Source of the DNA: Candidatus Binatus soli
Lineage (GTDB): Bacteria; Desulfobacterota; Binatia; Binatales; Binataceae
DNA length: 64,000 nucleotides
Direction of reading: 5' to 3'
Assembly (NCBI GenBank): GCA_002479255.1
Contig: DLMJ01000032.1
Coordinates: 1-64,000 of the forward strand
Position numbers and translations under genes: made by a program. This document shows positions 15,411 to 24,621 of this stretch, piece after piece. The notes below the pieces were generated by a model. It was not told the DNA's origin. It worked only from the letters and a program-made list of their open reading frames with translations, and did not search any database. Each line of letters starts with the position of its first letter. Position 1 is the first letter of the stretch.

Positions 15411-17189
15411 TCAGCGCGATGCGGCGGGATCCAGCAGCACCTCCGGCACGTCAACCACCCGCGCGCGCAGCCATTCGCCGAGGCTCTTGGCCTGGGGGTC
15501 GGGGCGCACCGACGAGGCTACGCCCTCGCCGAGCAGGCCGACGATCACGAAGTTGAGCGCGCGCAAGTTGGGGAGCTCGTAGCGGCGCACCTCGAGCGGC
15601 GCCGTCTCGGGGAGGAGCTGCTTGAGGCGCTCGCTGCTCAGGAACTCGGCGAGCCACGCGTAGGCGAGATCGCTGCGCACCCACAGGCCGACGTTAGCGT
15701 TGCCGCCTTTGTCGCCCGAGCGCGCCCCGGCCACGCGCCCGAGCGGCGCGCGTCGCGTCAAGCCGGCCGGTGGCGAGGACAGAACGGCCGACAGAACCTT
15801 GACGGGCGAGCGTGTCACCACCTCGAGCGGCTTGATCGGGATGCTGCGCCCGTCGGGCAGCACGGCAACGTGATCCACGGCGTCGGCCGGCACGAGCGTC
15901 GGCCAGTAGACGCCGTATGCGCTCGCGTCGCCGGGCGGGTCCATGGAGTAGAAGCCGGGGTAACTGGCGAGCGCTAACTCCGTGATCGCAGAGGAGAACG
16001 CGCGTCCGACCTTGTTCGCGTCGGCGTCCTTCACGGTGACCGTGAAGGTGGCGCTCGCCTGCTCATTGGTCTCGGGATCCGGATGCTGCGTGGGCGCCAA
16101 GTGGAAGTGGAGTACGCCAAAGCGCTCGGCACCGCCGAGGCGGCGCACGATCGCTCGCTTGAGCACTGCGGCCTTCTCATCCACGTCGAGACCGGTGAGC
16201 ACGAGGGTCATCGCGTTGCGGTAGCCGCCTGCGTAGTTGATGCATACCTTGAGCGCTCTCGGCGCAGGCTCACCGCGCACACCCGACACGCGGACCCGGT
16301 CGGCGCCGGCCTGGTCGAGCCGGATGCTGTCGAAGCGCGCTATCGCGTCTGGATTCGCGTAGGACGGCTCGCCGAGTTCGTAGAGGAGTTGGGCGGTCAC
16401 GGTACCGATTGACACGAGACCGCCTGTACCGGGGTGCTTGGCGACGACGAACGAACCATCCTCTTCCATCTCTGCGATCGGGAAGCCGGGGTGGTCCAGA
16501 TCGGGCACCTCACTAAAGAAGGCATAGTTGCCGCCGGTCGCCTGCGCGCCGCACTCAAGGATGTGCCCCGCGACCACGGCGCTCGCAAGCCGGTCCCAGT
16601 CGTCGCGCGCCCACTGGAAATGCCAAGCTGCCGGACCCACGACGAGCGATGCGTCCGTCACGCGCGGACACACGACCACGTCGGCTCCCGCCTTAAGGCA
16701 TTCGACAATGCCCCATGCGCCGAGGTAGGCGTTCGCGCTCACCGGCCGCACCGGCATCGCCTCGAAGGGGCGACCGTCGTCAAGATGCGCCAGGGTGTGT
16801 CCTGCACGCCGTAACTCGCCAAGGCGCGGGAGGAGATCGTCGCCCTCCACATGGGCGACGCTCGCCTTCACGCCGAGGCGCTTCGCCAACTCCCGGATTT
16901 TCTCGGCGAGACCGCGCGGGTTGAGGCCGCCGGCGTTTACGACCACCCGCACGCCGCGATCGACGCAGGCGCCAAGTACCTCCTCCATCTGGCGCAGAAA
17001 CGTCACCGCGTAGCCGGCGCTCGGATCTTTCTGGCGGGCCTTCCAGAGGATCAGCATCGTGAGCTCAGCGAGGTAGTCGCCGGTGAGTACGTCGATGGGG
17101 CCACCCTCGAGCATCTCGCGCGCCGCCGAGAGGCGATCGCCGTAAAAGCCGGAGATGTTCCCGATCCGGAGCGGTCGGCGCACGCTCAT
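15411..17189 (-). CDS. atuA: AtuA-like acyclic terpene utilization protein (DUF1446)
   Basis: A 592-aa cytosolic protein of the AtuA family, required for growth on citronellol/geraniol in Pseudomonas but with unknown biochemical activity. The long N-terminal DUF1446 domain (about 5-450) shows RIGNISGFYGDRLSAAREML, GDYLAELTMLIL, VVNAGGLNPRGLAEKI, HLDDG, NAYLGAWGIVECLKAGADVV and VTDASLVVGPAAWHF. The AtuA-like C-terminal domain (about 480-590) has RSGDKGGNANVGLWVRS and LPNLRALNFVIVGLLGEG. The start overlaps the hydratase stop by four bases, so the two are cotranslated. It is the last gene of a four-gene carboxylase operon. Related DUF1446 proteins also occur outside terpene pathways, so the pathway is inferred from context. 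Confidence 0.88.
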   Translation of the reverse strand: MSVRRPLRIGNISGFYGDRLSAAREMLEGGPIDVLTGDYLAELTMLILWKARQKDPSAGYAVTFLRQMEEVLGACVDRGVRVVVNAGGLNPRGLAEKIRELAKRLGVKASVAHVEGDDLLPRLGELRRAGHTLAHLDDGRPFEAMPVRPVSANAYLGAWGIVECLKAGADVVVCPRVTDASLVVGPAAWHFQWARDDWDRLASAVVAGHILECGAQATGGNYAFFSEVPDLDHPGFPIAEMEEDGSFVVAKHPGTGGLVSIGTVTAQLLYELGEPSYANPDAIARFDSIRLDQAGADRVRVSGVRGEPAPRALKVCINYAGGYRNAMTLVLTGLDVDEKAAVLKRAIVRRLGGAERFGVLHFHLAPTQHPDPETNEQASATFTVTVKDADANKVGRAFSSAITELALASYPGFYSMDPPGDASAYGVYWPTLVPADAVDHVAVLPDGRSIPIKPLEVVTRSPVKVLSAVLSSPPAGLTRRAPLGRVAGARSGDKGGNANVGLWVRSDLAYAWLAEFLSSERLKQLLPETAPLEVRRYELPNLRALNFVIVGLLGEGVASSVRPDPQAKSLGEWLRARVVDVPEVLLDPAASR

Positions 17190-17953
17190 CGTTTTCTCCA
17201 GACCGGCGCGCGCTTTTCGAGGAAGGCACGCGGTCCTTCCTGCGCGTCCTCGCTCTTGTAGACCGGCTCAAAGATGCGCTCGGCCTCGTCGAAAGACTCG
17301 CTCCGTAGGCGCTCGGCGGCGGCGTACACCATGCGCTTGCCCGCCCGCACAGAGAGCGGCGCGTTCTGCGCGATGCGCATCGCCAGTGCGCGCGCCTCCT
17401 CCTGCAGGTGATCGAGCGGTACGACGCGGTTCACCAGGCCGATCTCGCGTGCGCGATGCGCATCGATCGGCTCGGCGGTGAGCAAGAGCTCGAGCGCCAC
17501 TCGGGGCGGAATCATCCACGGGAGCGGCGCGGCCCACGGCGCGCCGCGGCTCCACTTCGCCTCTGTGATCGCGAACTTCGCCGTCTCAGCGGCGATGCAG
17601 AGGTCGCACATCTGCGCCAGGGCGAAGCCGCCGGCGTAGGCCAAGCCGTTCACGGCGGCGATCACGGGCTTGTCCGTCATGAGGTTGCGGCCGAGCTGCG
17701 GGACGAAATCCAGCGGCGGGACTTGAAGCCCGGTCACCGACATCTCCTTGAGGTCGGCGCCGGCGCAGAAGACCTTGTCACCGGTTGCGGTGAGAATCGC
17801 GACCAGCGCGTCGTCGTCACCGACGAAGCGGCGGAACGCCGCCCACAGGCCTTCGCGCACCGCGCGGTTCAGCGCATTGCGTGCCTCCGGGCGATCGATC
17901 GTGATCGTGCTGATGTGGTCGCGGAGCTCGTATCGGACCGGCTGGTCAGACAT
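17186..17953 (-). CDS. Enoyl-CoA hydratase/isomerase
   Basis: A crotonase-family enzyme of 255 aa, full length. The CoA-binding and oxyanion-hole segments are visible: RPEARNALN, GDKVFCAGADLKEM (about 58-71) and KPVIAAVNGLAYAGGFALAQMCD (about 94-116). The end is LEKRAPVWRKR, where related hydratases have F.ekR.P.W.g.. In the neighbouring pathway it would hydrate isohexenylglutaconyl-CoA (AtuE role) or methylglutaconyl-CoA (LiuC role); sequence alone does not separate these. The catalytic Glu region reads KWSRGAPWAAPLP, somewhat different from the classic EV..G..P. It lies 21 bases after the carboxylase alpha gene and overlaps the AtuA-like gene. Confidence 0.87.
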   Translation of the reverse strand: MSDQPVRYELRDHISTITIDRPEARNALNRAVREGLWAAFRRFVGDDDALVAILTATGDKVFCAGADLKEMSVTGLQVPPLDFVPQLGRNLMTDKPVIAAVNGLAYAGGFALAQMCDLCIAAETAKFAITEAKWSRGAPWAAPLPWMIPPRVALELLLTAEPIDAHRAREIGLVNRVVPLDHLQEEARALAMRIAQNAPLSVRAGKRMVYAAAERLRSESFDEAERIFEPVYKSEDAQEGPRAFLEKRAPVWRKR

Positions 17954-17974
17954 TTCAGATCTCCTCCTCGATCA

Positions 17975-19963
17975 TTACTGGGCACTTGCGGTCTCTGCTT
18001 CGATTACGGCAAGAATCGCGCCCGCTGCCACCTGCATCCCGACGGTCGCGCGGATCTCGGTCACCGTTCCCGCGTGGGGCGCCCGGATCGGGGCCTCCGT
18101 CTTCATCGCCTCGAGCACGAGCAGCAGGTCGCCCTTGGCGACGATTGCACCGACGGTGACGTAAATCTGTTTAACTACGCCCGGCATAGGCGCGACGAGC
18201 GAGCCGGCTGCCAGCTCGAGCTCGGGCTCGGCGAAGCGTGGGAGTTCGCGCAGCTCGCTCGCGCCCAGCGCGCTGTCGACGAAGACCCGCTCGCCGACCG
18301 TATGCACCGCATAGCGATGGCGTACAGCGTTGACTTCGAGATCGACCTCGCCCTCGCCGGATGCGTGTACGCGAACGCATTCGAGCGCGTTGCCGTTCAC
18401 CAGAGCGCGCAGACCCTCGCGCCCGAAGCGGTAGCGCACGTCGAGTCGCCCCCAGCTTCCCTCGAAAGCCTGCTCCTGGTCTTGTGAAGGGACGTTGCGC
18501 CAGCCGGACGGGATCGAGGCCAGCGAGCCGCCGCGCGCGCGGCGCGCGGCTTGCAACGCAAGCGTCGCAGCCAGCGCGTGGAGGCGCTCGCCCGCCGCGT
18601 CGCAGAGCGGCGCGCCGAGGATCTCAGGCCGGTGTCGCTGGAGGAAATGCGTGTCGGCTGCGCCCGCAATGAACTCGGGGTGGCGCAGGATGCGCACGAG
18701 GAGATCGCGAATCGTATGCGGGCCGTGAAGGTGCGCGCGCGCGAGTGTGTTGGCCAGCCTGGCCGCCGCCTCCGCGCGCGTCGGCGCCCACGCGATCACC
18801 TTCGCCAGCATCGGGTCGTAATGGACGCTCACCTCCGAGTCGTCCTCGACACCCGAGTCGAGGCGGATTCCCGACGCCGGTGCGAAGGCGAACCGATGGA
18901 ACACGCCCGTCGATGGTGCGAAGCCGCGCCGCGGGTCTTCGGCATAGAGACGCGCCTCGATAGCGTGGCCACGAAGCGGTGGCACTTCGTCCTGCGCCGG
19001 AAGCGCGCCGCCGCGCGCCACTTCGATCTGGAGGCGCACAAGGTCGAGCCCGGTCACGCACTCGGTCACGGGATGCTCGACTTGGAGGCGCGTGTTTACT
19101 TCCAGGAAAAAGAACTCTCCGGCGGGCGTGAGCAGGAATTCGACGGTTCCGGCGTTGCGGTAGCCAATCGATTGGCCCGCGGCGACGGCGGCCGCACGGA
19201 TCGTCTGGCTCAACGCAGGGGTCAACGCGGGGCTCGGCGATTCCTCGATGATCTTCTGGTGTCGCCGCTGGATCGAGCATTCGCGCTCGTAAAGATGGAT
19301 CACACGACCGTGCGCGTCGCCGAAGATCTGCACCTCGATGTGGCGCGTGGCTTCGAGGTAGCGCTCGAGGTAGACGGTATCGTCGCCGAACGCCGAGAGC
19401 GCCTCGCGTCGGGCCGAGGCGACAGCCTCTCTGAGCTCCGCCGCGCTATGCACCACGCGCATGCCTCTGCCGCCGCCGCCGGCCGAGGCCTTTACGACGA
19501 CAGGCAGGCCGAGCTCGGCGGCCATGAGCGTAAGCTCTGCCGTGGACGCGCCGTCGCTAAGCTCGCGGCTCGGGAGTTGCGGCACGCCTGCCCGCTGCAT
19601 GAGCCGCTTCGCCCCGAGCTTCGAGCCCATCGCGGCGACCACCTCGGGCGGAGGTCCCACGAACGTAAGCCCTGCGTCGCGACACGCCGCGGCGAAGGCC
19701 TCGTTCTCCGACAGGAAGCCGTAGCCCGGGTGGATCGCATCGGCGCCCGTGCGGCGCGCCGCTTCCACGATTGCGTCGATGCGCAGGTATGACTCGGCAG
19801 GCGACGCACCGCCGAGCGCGACCGCCTCATCCGCCTCACGCACGAAGGGCGCGTCGCGATCGGGCTCCGAGAACACGGCCACCGTCGCGATGCCCATCTC
19901 TCGCGCGGTGCGCTGGATGCGCCGCGCGATCTCTCCCCGATTGGCGATCAGCAACTTCCGCAT
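17975..19963 (-). CDS. atuF: Acyl-CoA carboxylase alpha subunit (biotin carboxylase + biotin carrier)
   Basis: A 662-aa biotin-dependent carboxylase subunit. Biotin carboxylase N-domain (1-115; RKLLIANRGEIARRI), ATP-grasp domain with VKASAGGGGRGMRVV (about 158-172) and FFLEVNTRLQVEHPVTE (about 283-299), a BC C-domain to about 445, a linker, then a biotinyl domain with VLEAMKTEAP (Lys near 621). Length and layout fit geranyl-CoA (AtuF), methylcrotonyl-CoA (LiuD) or related carboxylases. The atu assignment rests on the AtuA-like neighbour. Seven bases separate it from the beta-subunit gene. It carboxylates biotin with ATP and bicarbonate for transfer by the beta subunit. Confidence 0.9.
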   Translation of the reverse strand: MRKLLIANRGEIARRIQRTAREMGIATVAVFSEPDRDAPFVREADEAVALGGASPAESYLRIDAIVEAARRTGADAIHPGYGFLSENEAFAAACRDAGLTFVGPPPEVVAAMGSKLGAKRLMQRAGVPQLPSRELSDGASTAELTLMAAELGLPVVVKASAGGGGRGMRVVHSAAELREAVASARREALSAFGDDTVYLERYLEATRHIEVQIFGDAHGRVIHLYERECSIQRRHQKIIEESPSPALTPALSQTIRAAAVAAGQSIGYRNAGTVEFLLTPAGEFFFLEVNTRLQVEHPVTECVTGLDLVRLQIEVARGGALPAQDEVPPLRGHAIEARLYAEDPRRGFAPSTGVFHRFAFAPASGIRLDSGVEDDSEVSVHYDPMLAKVIAWAPTRAEAAARLANTLARAHLHGPHTIRDLLVRILRHPEFIAGAADTHFLQRHRPEILGAPLCDAAGERLHALAATLALQAARRARGGSLASIPSGWRNVPSQDQEQAFEGSWGRLDVRYRFGREGLRALVNGNALECVRVHASGEGEVDLEVNAVRHRYAVHTVGERVFVDSALGASELRELPRFAEPELELAAGSLVAPMPGVVKQIYVTVGAIVAKGDLLLVLEAMKTEAPIRAPHAGTVTEIRATVGMQVAAGAILAVIEAETASAQ

Positions 19964-19970
19964 GCCGCTC

Positions 19971-21569
19971 TCACATCCGGAAGACGCCGAACTCGCGCGC
20001 GCCCCGGATCTCGTTCGAGTGCACGACGGAGAGCGCTATCCCGAGCACGATCCGGCTGTCGCGCGGGTCGATGATTCCGTCGTCGAAGAGCCGGCCGCTG
20101 GTGAAGGGGGCGAGCGACTCGCGCTCGATCTGCTCCTCGACCGCGCGCCGGCGCATCGCGTCGGCCTCCTCGTCGAAGGGTCTTTTTGCCGCGGCCGCCG
20201 CCTCGCGCGCGACGATCGAAAGCGTTCCGGCGAGCTGCTCCGGGCCCATCACGGCGGTCTTCGCATTGGGCCAGAGGAAGAGGAATCGCGGTTCGTAGGC
20301 ACGACCGGACATGCCGTAGTTGCCCGCGCCGTAGGAGCCACCCACCTGGAGCGTCAGGTGGGGCACGCTGCTGTTCGAGACCGCGTTCACCATCATCGAG
20401 CCGTGCTTGATGATGCCGCGCTGCTCGTAATCCCGGCCGACCATGTAGCCCGTGACGTTCTGCACGAACAGGAGCGGCAGATCGATCTTGTTGGCGAGCT
20501 GGATGAACTGGGCCGCCTTCTGCGATTCCTCCGAGAAGAGCACGCCCTGGTCGTTGGCGAGGATGCCGAGGTCGTAGCCGTGGATGCGCGCCCATCCCGT
20601 CACCAGGTTCGTGCCGTAGAGGGGCTTGAACTCGTCGAACTCCGAGTCGTCCACTACGCGCGAGATCACCTCGCGGATCGGGAACGGCACCTTCATATCG
20701 GCGGAGGGGATACCGAGCAGCTCGCCGGTGTCGTAGCGCGGCTCATGCGGCGCCGCACTCGGGCCGTGACCGAGCTTGCGCCATGCGAGGCGGGCGACGA
20801 TGCGCCGGCCAAGCCGGATTGCGTCAGGCTCGTCGAGCGCCATGTAGTCAGCGAGGCCCGACAAGCTCGCGTGCATTTCGGCGCCGCCGAGCTCCTCGTC
20901 ATTCGCGTCCTCGCCCGTCGCCATCTTCACGAGCGGCGGGCCGCCGAGGAAGACCTTGGCGCGATTGCGCACCATGACCACGTAGTCGGAGAGGCCGGGC
21001 AGGTAGGCGCCGCCGGCCGTCGAGTTGCCAAACACGAGCGCGATCGTCGGCACGCGCCGCCCCGAAGAACGCGTCAAGTTGCGGAACATCGCGCCGCCGG
21101 GCACGAAAATCTCCGCCTGGCGCGGGAGGTCCGCGCCGCCTGACTCGACCAGGTAGACGAGCGGGAGCCGGTTCTCGATCGAGATTTGGTACGCGCGCAA
21201 CATTTTGGCGAGCGAGTACGGGTTTATAGCGCCGCCGCGCACGGTCGGGTCGTTGGCAAGAATCAGGCATTCCGTTTCGGAGATGACACCGATCCCGGTC
21301 ACGAGCGATGCGCCGACCTCGTACTCGGTCTCGGCCGCCGCGTAGGGTGACAGCTCGAGGAACGGCGAGTCACGGTCAACTAGCAGCTCGATGCGCTCGC
21401 GCGGCAAAAGCTTTCCGCGCCGGTGATGCCGCTCGACGTAGCGCTCTCCGCCGCCGAGTAGCGCCTGGCGCTGCAACGCCGCGAGGCGGTCGAGCTTCTC
21501 GATCATGGCCCGCCGATTGGCAATAAACGTCTCCGAGCGCGGGTCGATGCGAGTTGGCAAGATCGGCAT
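19971..21569 (-). CDS. atuC: Acyl-CoA carboxylase beta subunit (carboxyltransferase)
   Basis: A 532-aa carboxyltransferase that moves CO2 from biotin to a branched enoyl-CoA. Visible motifs: RRGKLLPRERIELLVDRDSP (about 50-70), YLVESGGADLPRQAEIF, FGNSTAGGAYLPGLSDYVV (about 175-195), VFLGGPPLVKMATGED, and late FVQNVTGYMVGRDYE followed by GGSYGAGNYGMSGRAYEPRF. These are typical of the MccB/GCC beta family, where the glycine-rich segments form the two oxyanion sites. The ATG at 21569 is preferred because GAGGAG lies 8 bases upstream and the longer frame to 21755 overlaps the divergent gene. It is the first gene of the leftward operon; its 175-base upstream region is shared with the acyl-CoA dehydrogenase. 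Confidence 0.9.
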   Translation of the reverse strand: MPILPTRIDPRSETFIANRRAMIEKLDRLAALQRQALLGGGERYVERHHRRGKLLPRERIELLVDRDSPFLELSPYAAAETEYEVGASLVTGIGVISETECLILANDPTVRGGAINPYSLAKMLRAYQISIENRLPLVYLVESGGADLPRQAEIFVPGGAMFRNLTRSSGRRVPTIALVFGNSTAGGAYLPGLSDYVVMVRNRAKVFLGGPPLVKMATGEDANDEELGGAEMHASLSGLADYMALDEPDAIRLGRRIVARLAWRKLGHGPSAAPHEPRYDTGELLGIPSADMKVPFPIREVISRVVDDSEFDEFKPLYGTNLVTGWARIHGYDLGILANDQGVLFSEESQKAAQFIQLANKIDLPLLFVQNVTGYMVGRDYEQRGIIKHGSMMVNAVSNSSVPHLTLQVGGSYGAGNYGMSGRAYEPRFLFLWPNAKTAVMGPEQLAGTLSIVAREAAAAAKRPFDEEADAMRRRAVEEQIERESLAPFTSGRLFDDGIIDPRDSRIVLGIALSVVHSNEIRGAREFGVFRM

Positions 21570-21744
21570 TGGCTCAGCTCCTCGCGAATCTCCTGACTGA
21601 GTGGATGCTGACTTAACAGAGAACCGATGGTCGCGGAAGAGTTGGAGTTGATGAAACGCGATGCGGTGCCGAAGAACGCTGCGGGTCCTTGTCTCGGACC
21701 GAGTCTCTGGCAAATGATATTCACATTCGAACCCAGGAGGCCCT

Positions 21745-22947
21745 ATGGCCCGCATCGCGCCCGCTCCAAACCCCTACGAATTGACCGAAGATCAATGCCA
21801 CACGCTGGCGCTGGCCGACGAGTTCGCGCGCAAAGAGCTGGCGCCACTCGCGAAGAAGATGGACGACGACGAGTGGTGGCCAGAAGGACTCTTCCGTCGC
21901 CTCGGCGCGGCTGGCTACCTCGGCCTCACGATCCCGGAGTCGGAAGGCGGACCCGGACTCGACCTTTTTTCGTCGGCGCTGGTGGGCCAGGGCTTTGCGC
22001 GCTGGAACCAGGCCGTCGCCCTCTCGTGGCTTGCCCACGAGAATCTCTGCGTGAACAACGTCCAGCGCAACGCGAGTCCGGAACAGAAGAAACGCTACTT
22101 GCCGGGTCTCGCCGACGGGACCCTGGTCGGCGCGCTCGCCCTCACCGAGCCCGGCGCCGGCTCCGACGCACTCGGCGGCATGCGCACGACGGCGCGACGC
22201 GACGGCGATCATTACGTCCTGAACGGCCGCAAGCTATTCATCACAAACGGCTCGATCGCCGATGTGCTGCTCGTGTACGCGAAGACTTCGCCGCAGCTTG
22301 GCCCCAAGGGCATCAGCGCGTTCCTCGTCGAGAAGAGCGCGCCTGGCTTTTCGGTGGCGCAGAAGCTCATCAAGATGGGCTTCCGCGGCAGCCCGACGGC
22401 GGAACTCGTCTTCGACGACTGCCGGGTTCCCGTCGCCAACCGTGTAGGTGAGGAAAACGCCGGCGTCGCGGTCGTCATGAGCGGCCTCGACCTCGAGCGC
22501 GCGGTGGGCGCGACCTTGTCGATCGGGATCGCTGAACGCTGCTTGCAGCTTGGCCTCGATTATGCGCGGCAACGCCGGCAGTTCGGCCGTCCGATCGGCG
22601 AGTTCCAAATCATCCAGGCAAAGCTCGCGGACATGTACACCGCGATCGAGTCGATGAGGCTGCTTGCTTACAAGGCGCTCGCCGCGGTGAACGTGCTGGA
22701 GATCGGCGGCGGCGGACGTGGCGGTGTCCATCAGCTCACGGCAGCGTCCATTCTCTACTGCGCGGAAGCGACCTCGCGCGTGGCAGCCGACGCCTTGCAG
22801 ATTCACGGCGGCAGCGGCTTCATGTGGGAGATGGAGGTGAACCGCCTCTATCGTGCTTGCAAGTTGATGGAGATTGGTGCGGGCACGAGCGAGGTGCGGC
22901 GCATCATCATCGCCGAGGAGCTGCTGCGCTCAGGTGTCGCGGTGTGA
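21745..22947 (+). CDS. Acyl-CoA dehydrogenase
   Basis: A 400-aa FAD-dependent acyl-CoA dehydrogenase, full length. N-terminal helical domain (1-115), beta domain with GALALTEPGAGSDALGGMRT (about 128-147) and KLFITNGSIADVLLV, C-terminal domain with RRQFGRPIGEFQIIQAKLADM (about 274-294), ADALQIHGGSGF and YRACKLMEIGAGTSEVRRII. It resembles isovaleryl-CoA and citronellyl-CoA dehydrogenases. The catalytic Glu of the isovaleryl type would lie in the central C-terminal domain; I cannot place it surely. AGGAGG precedes the ATG. It is transcribed divergently from the carboxylase operon and would supply its enoyl-CoA substrate. Confidence 0.9.
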   Translation: MARIAPAPNPYELTEDQCHTLALADEFARKELAPLAKKMDDDEWWPEGLFRRLGAAGYLGLTIPESEGGPGLDLFSSALVGQGFARWNQAVALSWLAHENLCVNNVQRNASPEQKKRYLPGLADGTLVGALALTEPGAGSDALGGMRTTARRDGDHYVLNGRKLFITNGSIADVLLVYAKTSPQLGPKGISAFLVEKSAPGFSVAQKLIKMGFRGSPTAELVFDDCRVPVANRVGEENAGVAVVMSGLDLERAVGATLSIGIAERCLQLGLDYARQRRQFGRPIGEFQIIQAKLADMYTAIESMRLLAYKALAAVNVLEIGGGGRGGVHQLTAASILYCAEATSRVAADALQIHGGSGFMWEMEVNRLYRACKLMEIGAGTSEVRRIIIAEELLRSGVAV

Positions 22948-23026
22948 GGTGGAGGCAGAGCCGTCGGGGAAGCGATCGAGACTTAGTATGTACAGATAGA
23001 TACTGTTAGATGGCTCCAGCCGTCAC

Positions 23027-23377
23027 TTACCAACAGTACGGTCCTAGACAGACGCCCACGCAATCGTGAGCGGAAGCCGAAATGACGATGCCTTTGCTGC
23101 TCAAGTGAAAAACCTCTCGACACGTTCCAGCAGAGTCGGTGGAGTTACGACTCACCCAGGGATGGAACCAAACGACTGTTCTGCCATCGCTCGACCGCAT
23201 CTCTCTTTCCGGTGGCCCGAACTCTTCTATCAGCTTGTCGCGGGGCCGGCCTACCTGACGCTGCAACCTGTCGTCCAATTTTCTGCAACCGGCGCACGAA
23301 ACAACGAATAGAATGCAAACAAGAGCCAGCGCTGCGCGGGTTTTGCAGAGTCCAACGACACAGTTTGATTTCCGCAT
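23027..23377 (-). CDS. Small putative lipoprotein
   Basis: A 116-aa protein with a signal sequence (RAALALVCILFVVSCAGC) in which either Cys could be lipidated. The mature part has RPRDKLIEEFGPPEREM, then DGRTVVWFHPW, the pattern of small outer-membrane-associated lipoproteins with a 'lie.fGpP......dG...w.' core. It stands alone, convergent with the acyl-CoA dehydrogenase. The ribosome site is weak. Role unknown. Confidence 0.65.
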   Translation of the reverse strand: MRKSNCVVGLCKTRAALALVCILFVVSCAGCRKLDDRLQRQVGRPRDKLIEEFGPPEREMRSSDGRTVVWFHPWVSRNSTDSAGTCREVFHLSSKGIVISASAHDCVGVCLGPYCW

Positions 23378-23695
23378 TGCTCGACCGTTTAGTCAGAAGG
23401 CCGTCCAATCGTCTCGCATCTTTTACGGCCACATCTGATTCATCATCTGTTGGTGCATCAATTCGTGCTCGGCAATCTGTCTTGAAATATCAATTGTTGA
23501 TTCATAAGAAAAGCGTCGGATGATGTCGCGGTGAGAGCAGCGAGTGGCGTCGCGGCCTGATAAGCAGCGTCGGACGCAACCGATCGCATACCAGCGACGC
23601 AGCGGGAAGCAAATCGAGCGCAGGTGAGGCGCAAAACTACAGGTTTGGTATAGTCAGGGTCGGGCTGCTACAGAGCAAAGACAACGGAGGCTCCC
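23378..23695. other. Spacer without a recognised gene
   Basis: These 318 bases separate the divergent lipoprotein and dienelactone hydrolase genes. Apart from the GGAGG ribosome site at about 23687 for the latter, I see no supported feature. Confidence 0.4.
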
Positions 23696-24448
23696 ATGGC
23701 GTTTCGAGGCATTCAGGCAGAAACGGTGAAGTTCCAAGGCTTCGACGGCGATAGTGGGGAGGCATATTATGCGCATCCTCTGGCGACAGGCCGGTATCCC
23801 GGCGTCGTCGTGATCCATCACTTTCCCGGCTGGGACGAGTGGACCACAGAGGTAACTCGTAAATTCGCACATCACGGCTATGCCGCAATTGCACCGAGTC
23901 TCTATTTCCGGCTGGGTGACGGCGCTTCAGAACAAGTGGTTGCTCGTGCACGCGCAGCCGGTGGGATGCCGGATGACCAGGTGATGGGAGATGTGACTGG
24001 AGCCGCAGCGTTTCTGCGTGCCCAACCACATAGCAATGGCAAGGTTGGCGTGATCGGTTTCTGCTCCGGCGGACGACAAGCGTACCTAGCGGCATGCCGA
24101 ATCGCCAATCTCGATGCCGTTGTCGATTGCTGGGGTGGCAGCGTAGTTGTTGGCGACCCGTCGAAGTTACCGAGCACGCAGCCGGTTGCGCCCATCGAGT
24201 TGACGGAAAGAATACACTGCCCGCTTTTGGGATTGTTCGGTAATGAAGATACTAACCCTTCCCCCGACGACGTAAACCGCACCGAAGCTGCGCTCAAGCG
24301 CTTCGGCAAGAACTACGAGTTTCACCGCTACGACGGAGCGGGCCACGCGTTTTTTGCCTGGTATCGTCCGAATTACCGGCCCGAGCAGGCGCAGGATGGG
24401 TGGGGAAAAGTGTTCGCCTTTCTCGAAAAGTACCTGGCGGCTTCCTAG
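23696..24448 (+). CDS. Dienelactone hydrolase family protein
   Basis: A 250-aa alpha/beta hydrolase of the dienelactone hydrolase family. The nucleophile is a cysteine in VIGFCSGGRQAYL (about Cys122), the acid is probably in the LFGNEDTNPSPDDV segment (about 180-195), and the His is in YDGAGHAFFAWYRP (about His217). The order Cys-Asp-His is that of true dienelactone hydrolases, but the family includes many esterases and the substrate is unknown. The N-terminus (ETVKFQGFDGDSGEAYYAHP) has no signal peptide, so it is cytosolic. GGAGG precedes the ATG. It is monocistronic. Confidence 0.9.
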   Translation: MAFRGIQAETVKFQGFDGDSGEAYYAHPLATGRYPGVVVIHHFPGWDEWTTEVTRKFAHHGYAAIAPSLYFRLGDGASEQVVARARAAGGMPDDQVMGDVTGAAAFLRAQPHSNGKVGVIGFCSGGRQAYLAACRIANLDAVVDCWGGSVVVGDPSKLPSTQPVAPIELTERIHCPLLGLFGNEDTNPSPDDVNRTEAALKRFGKNYEFHRYDGAGHAFFAWYRPNYRPEQAQDGWGKVFAFLEKYLAAS

Positions 24449-24621
24449 TTCATAGACAGAGGCAATCCGGAAGGTAAGAGAACTAGGCGGGCGCCCGAAA
24501 TTGGTCTTTCCCTGATTCCGAGTTGCCAGGGACGATTCGCCGGCGTTCGAGATATCCGTGGGCGAGCAGTCGGATTTGTTGGAGTTTCCGAGCGCTCACT
24601 TCGAGCGTAGAATCCAGCGAC

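Noticed and set aside
17408..21143. Long plus-strand open frames antisense to the carboxylase operon (17408-18487, 18551-19792, 19749-21143)
   Set aside because: They lie opposite clear enzyme genes, have no family motifs and are Arg/Ala/Gly-rich, as expected for shadow frames in GC-rich DNA.
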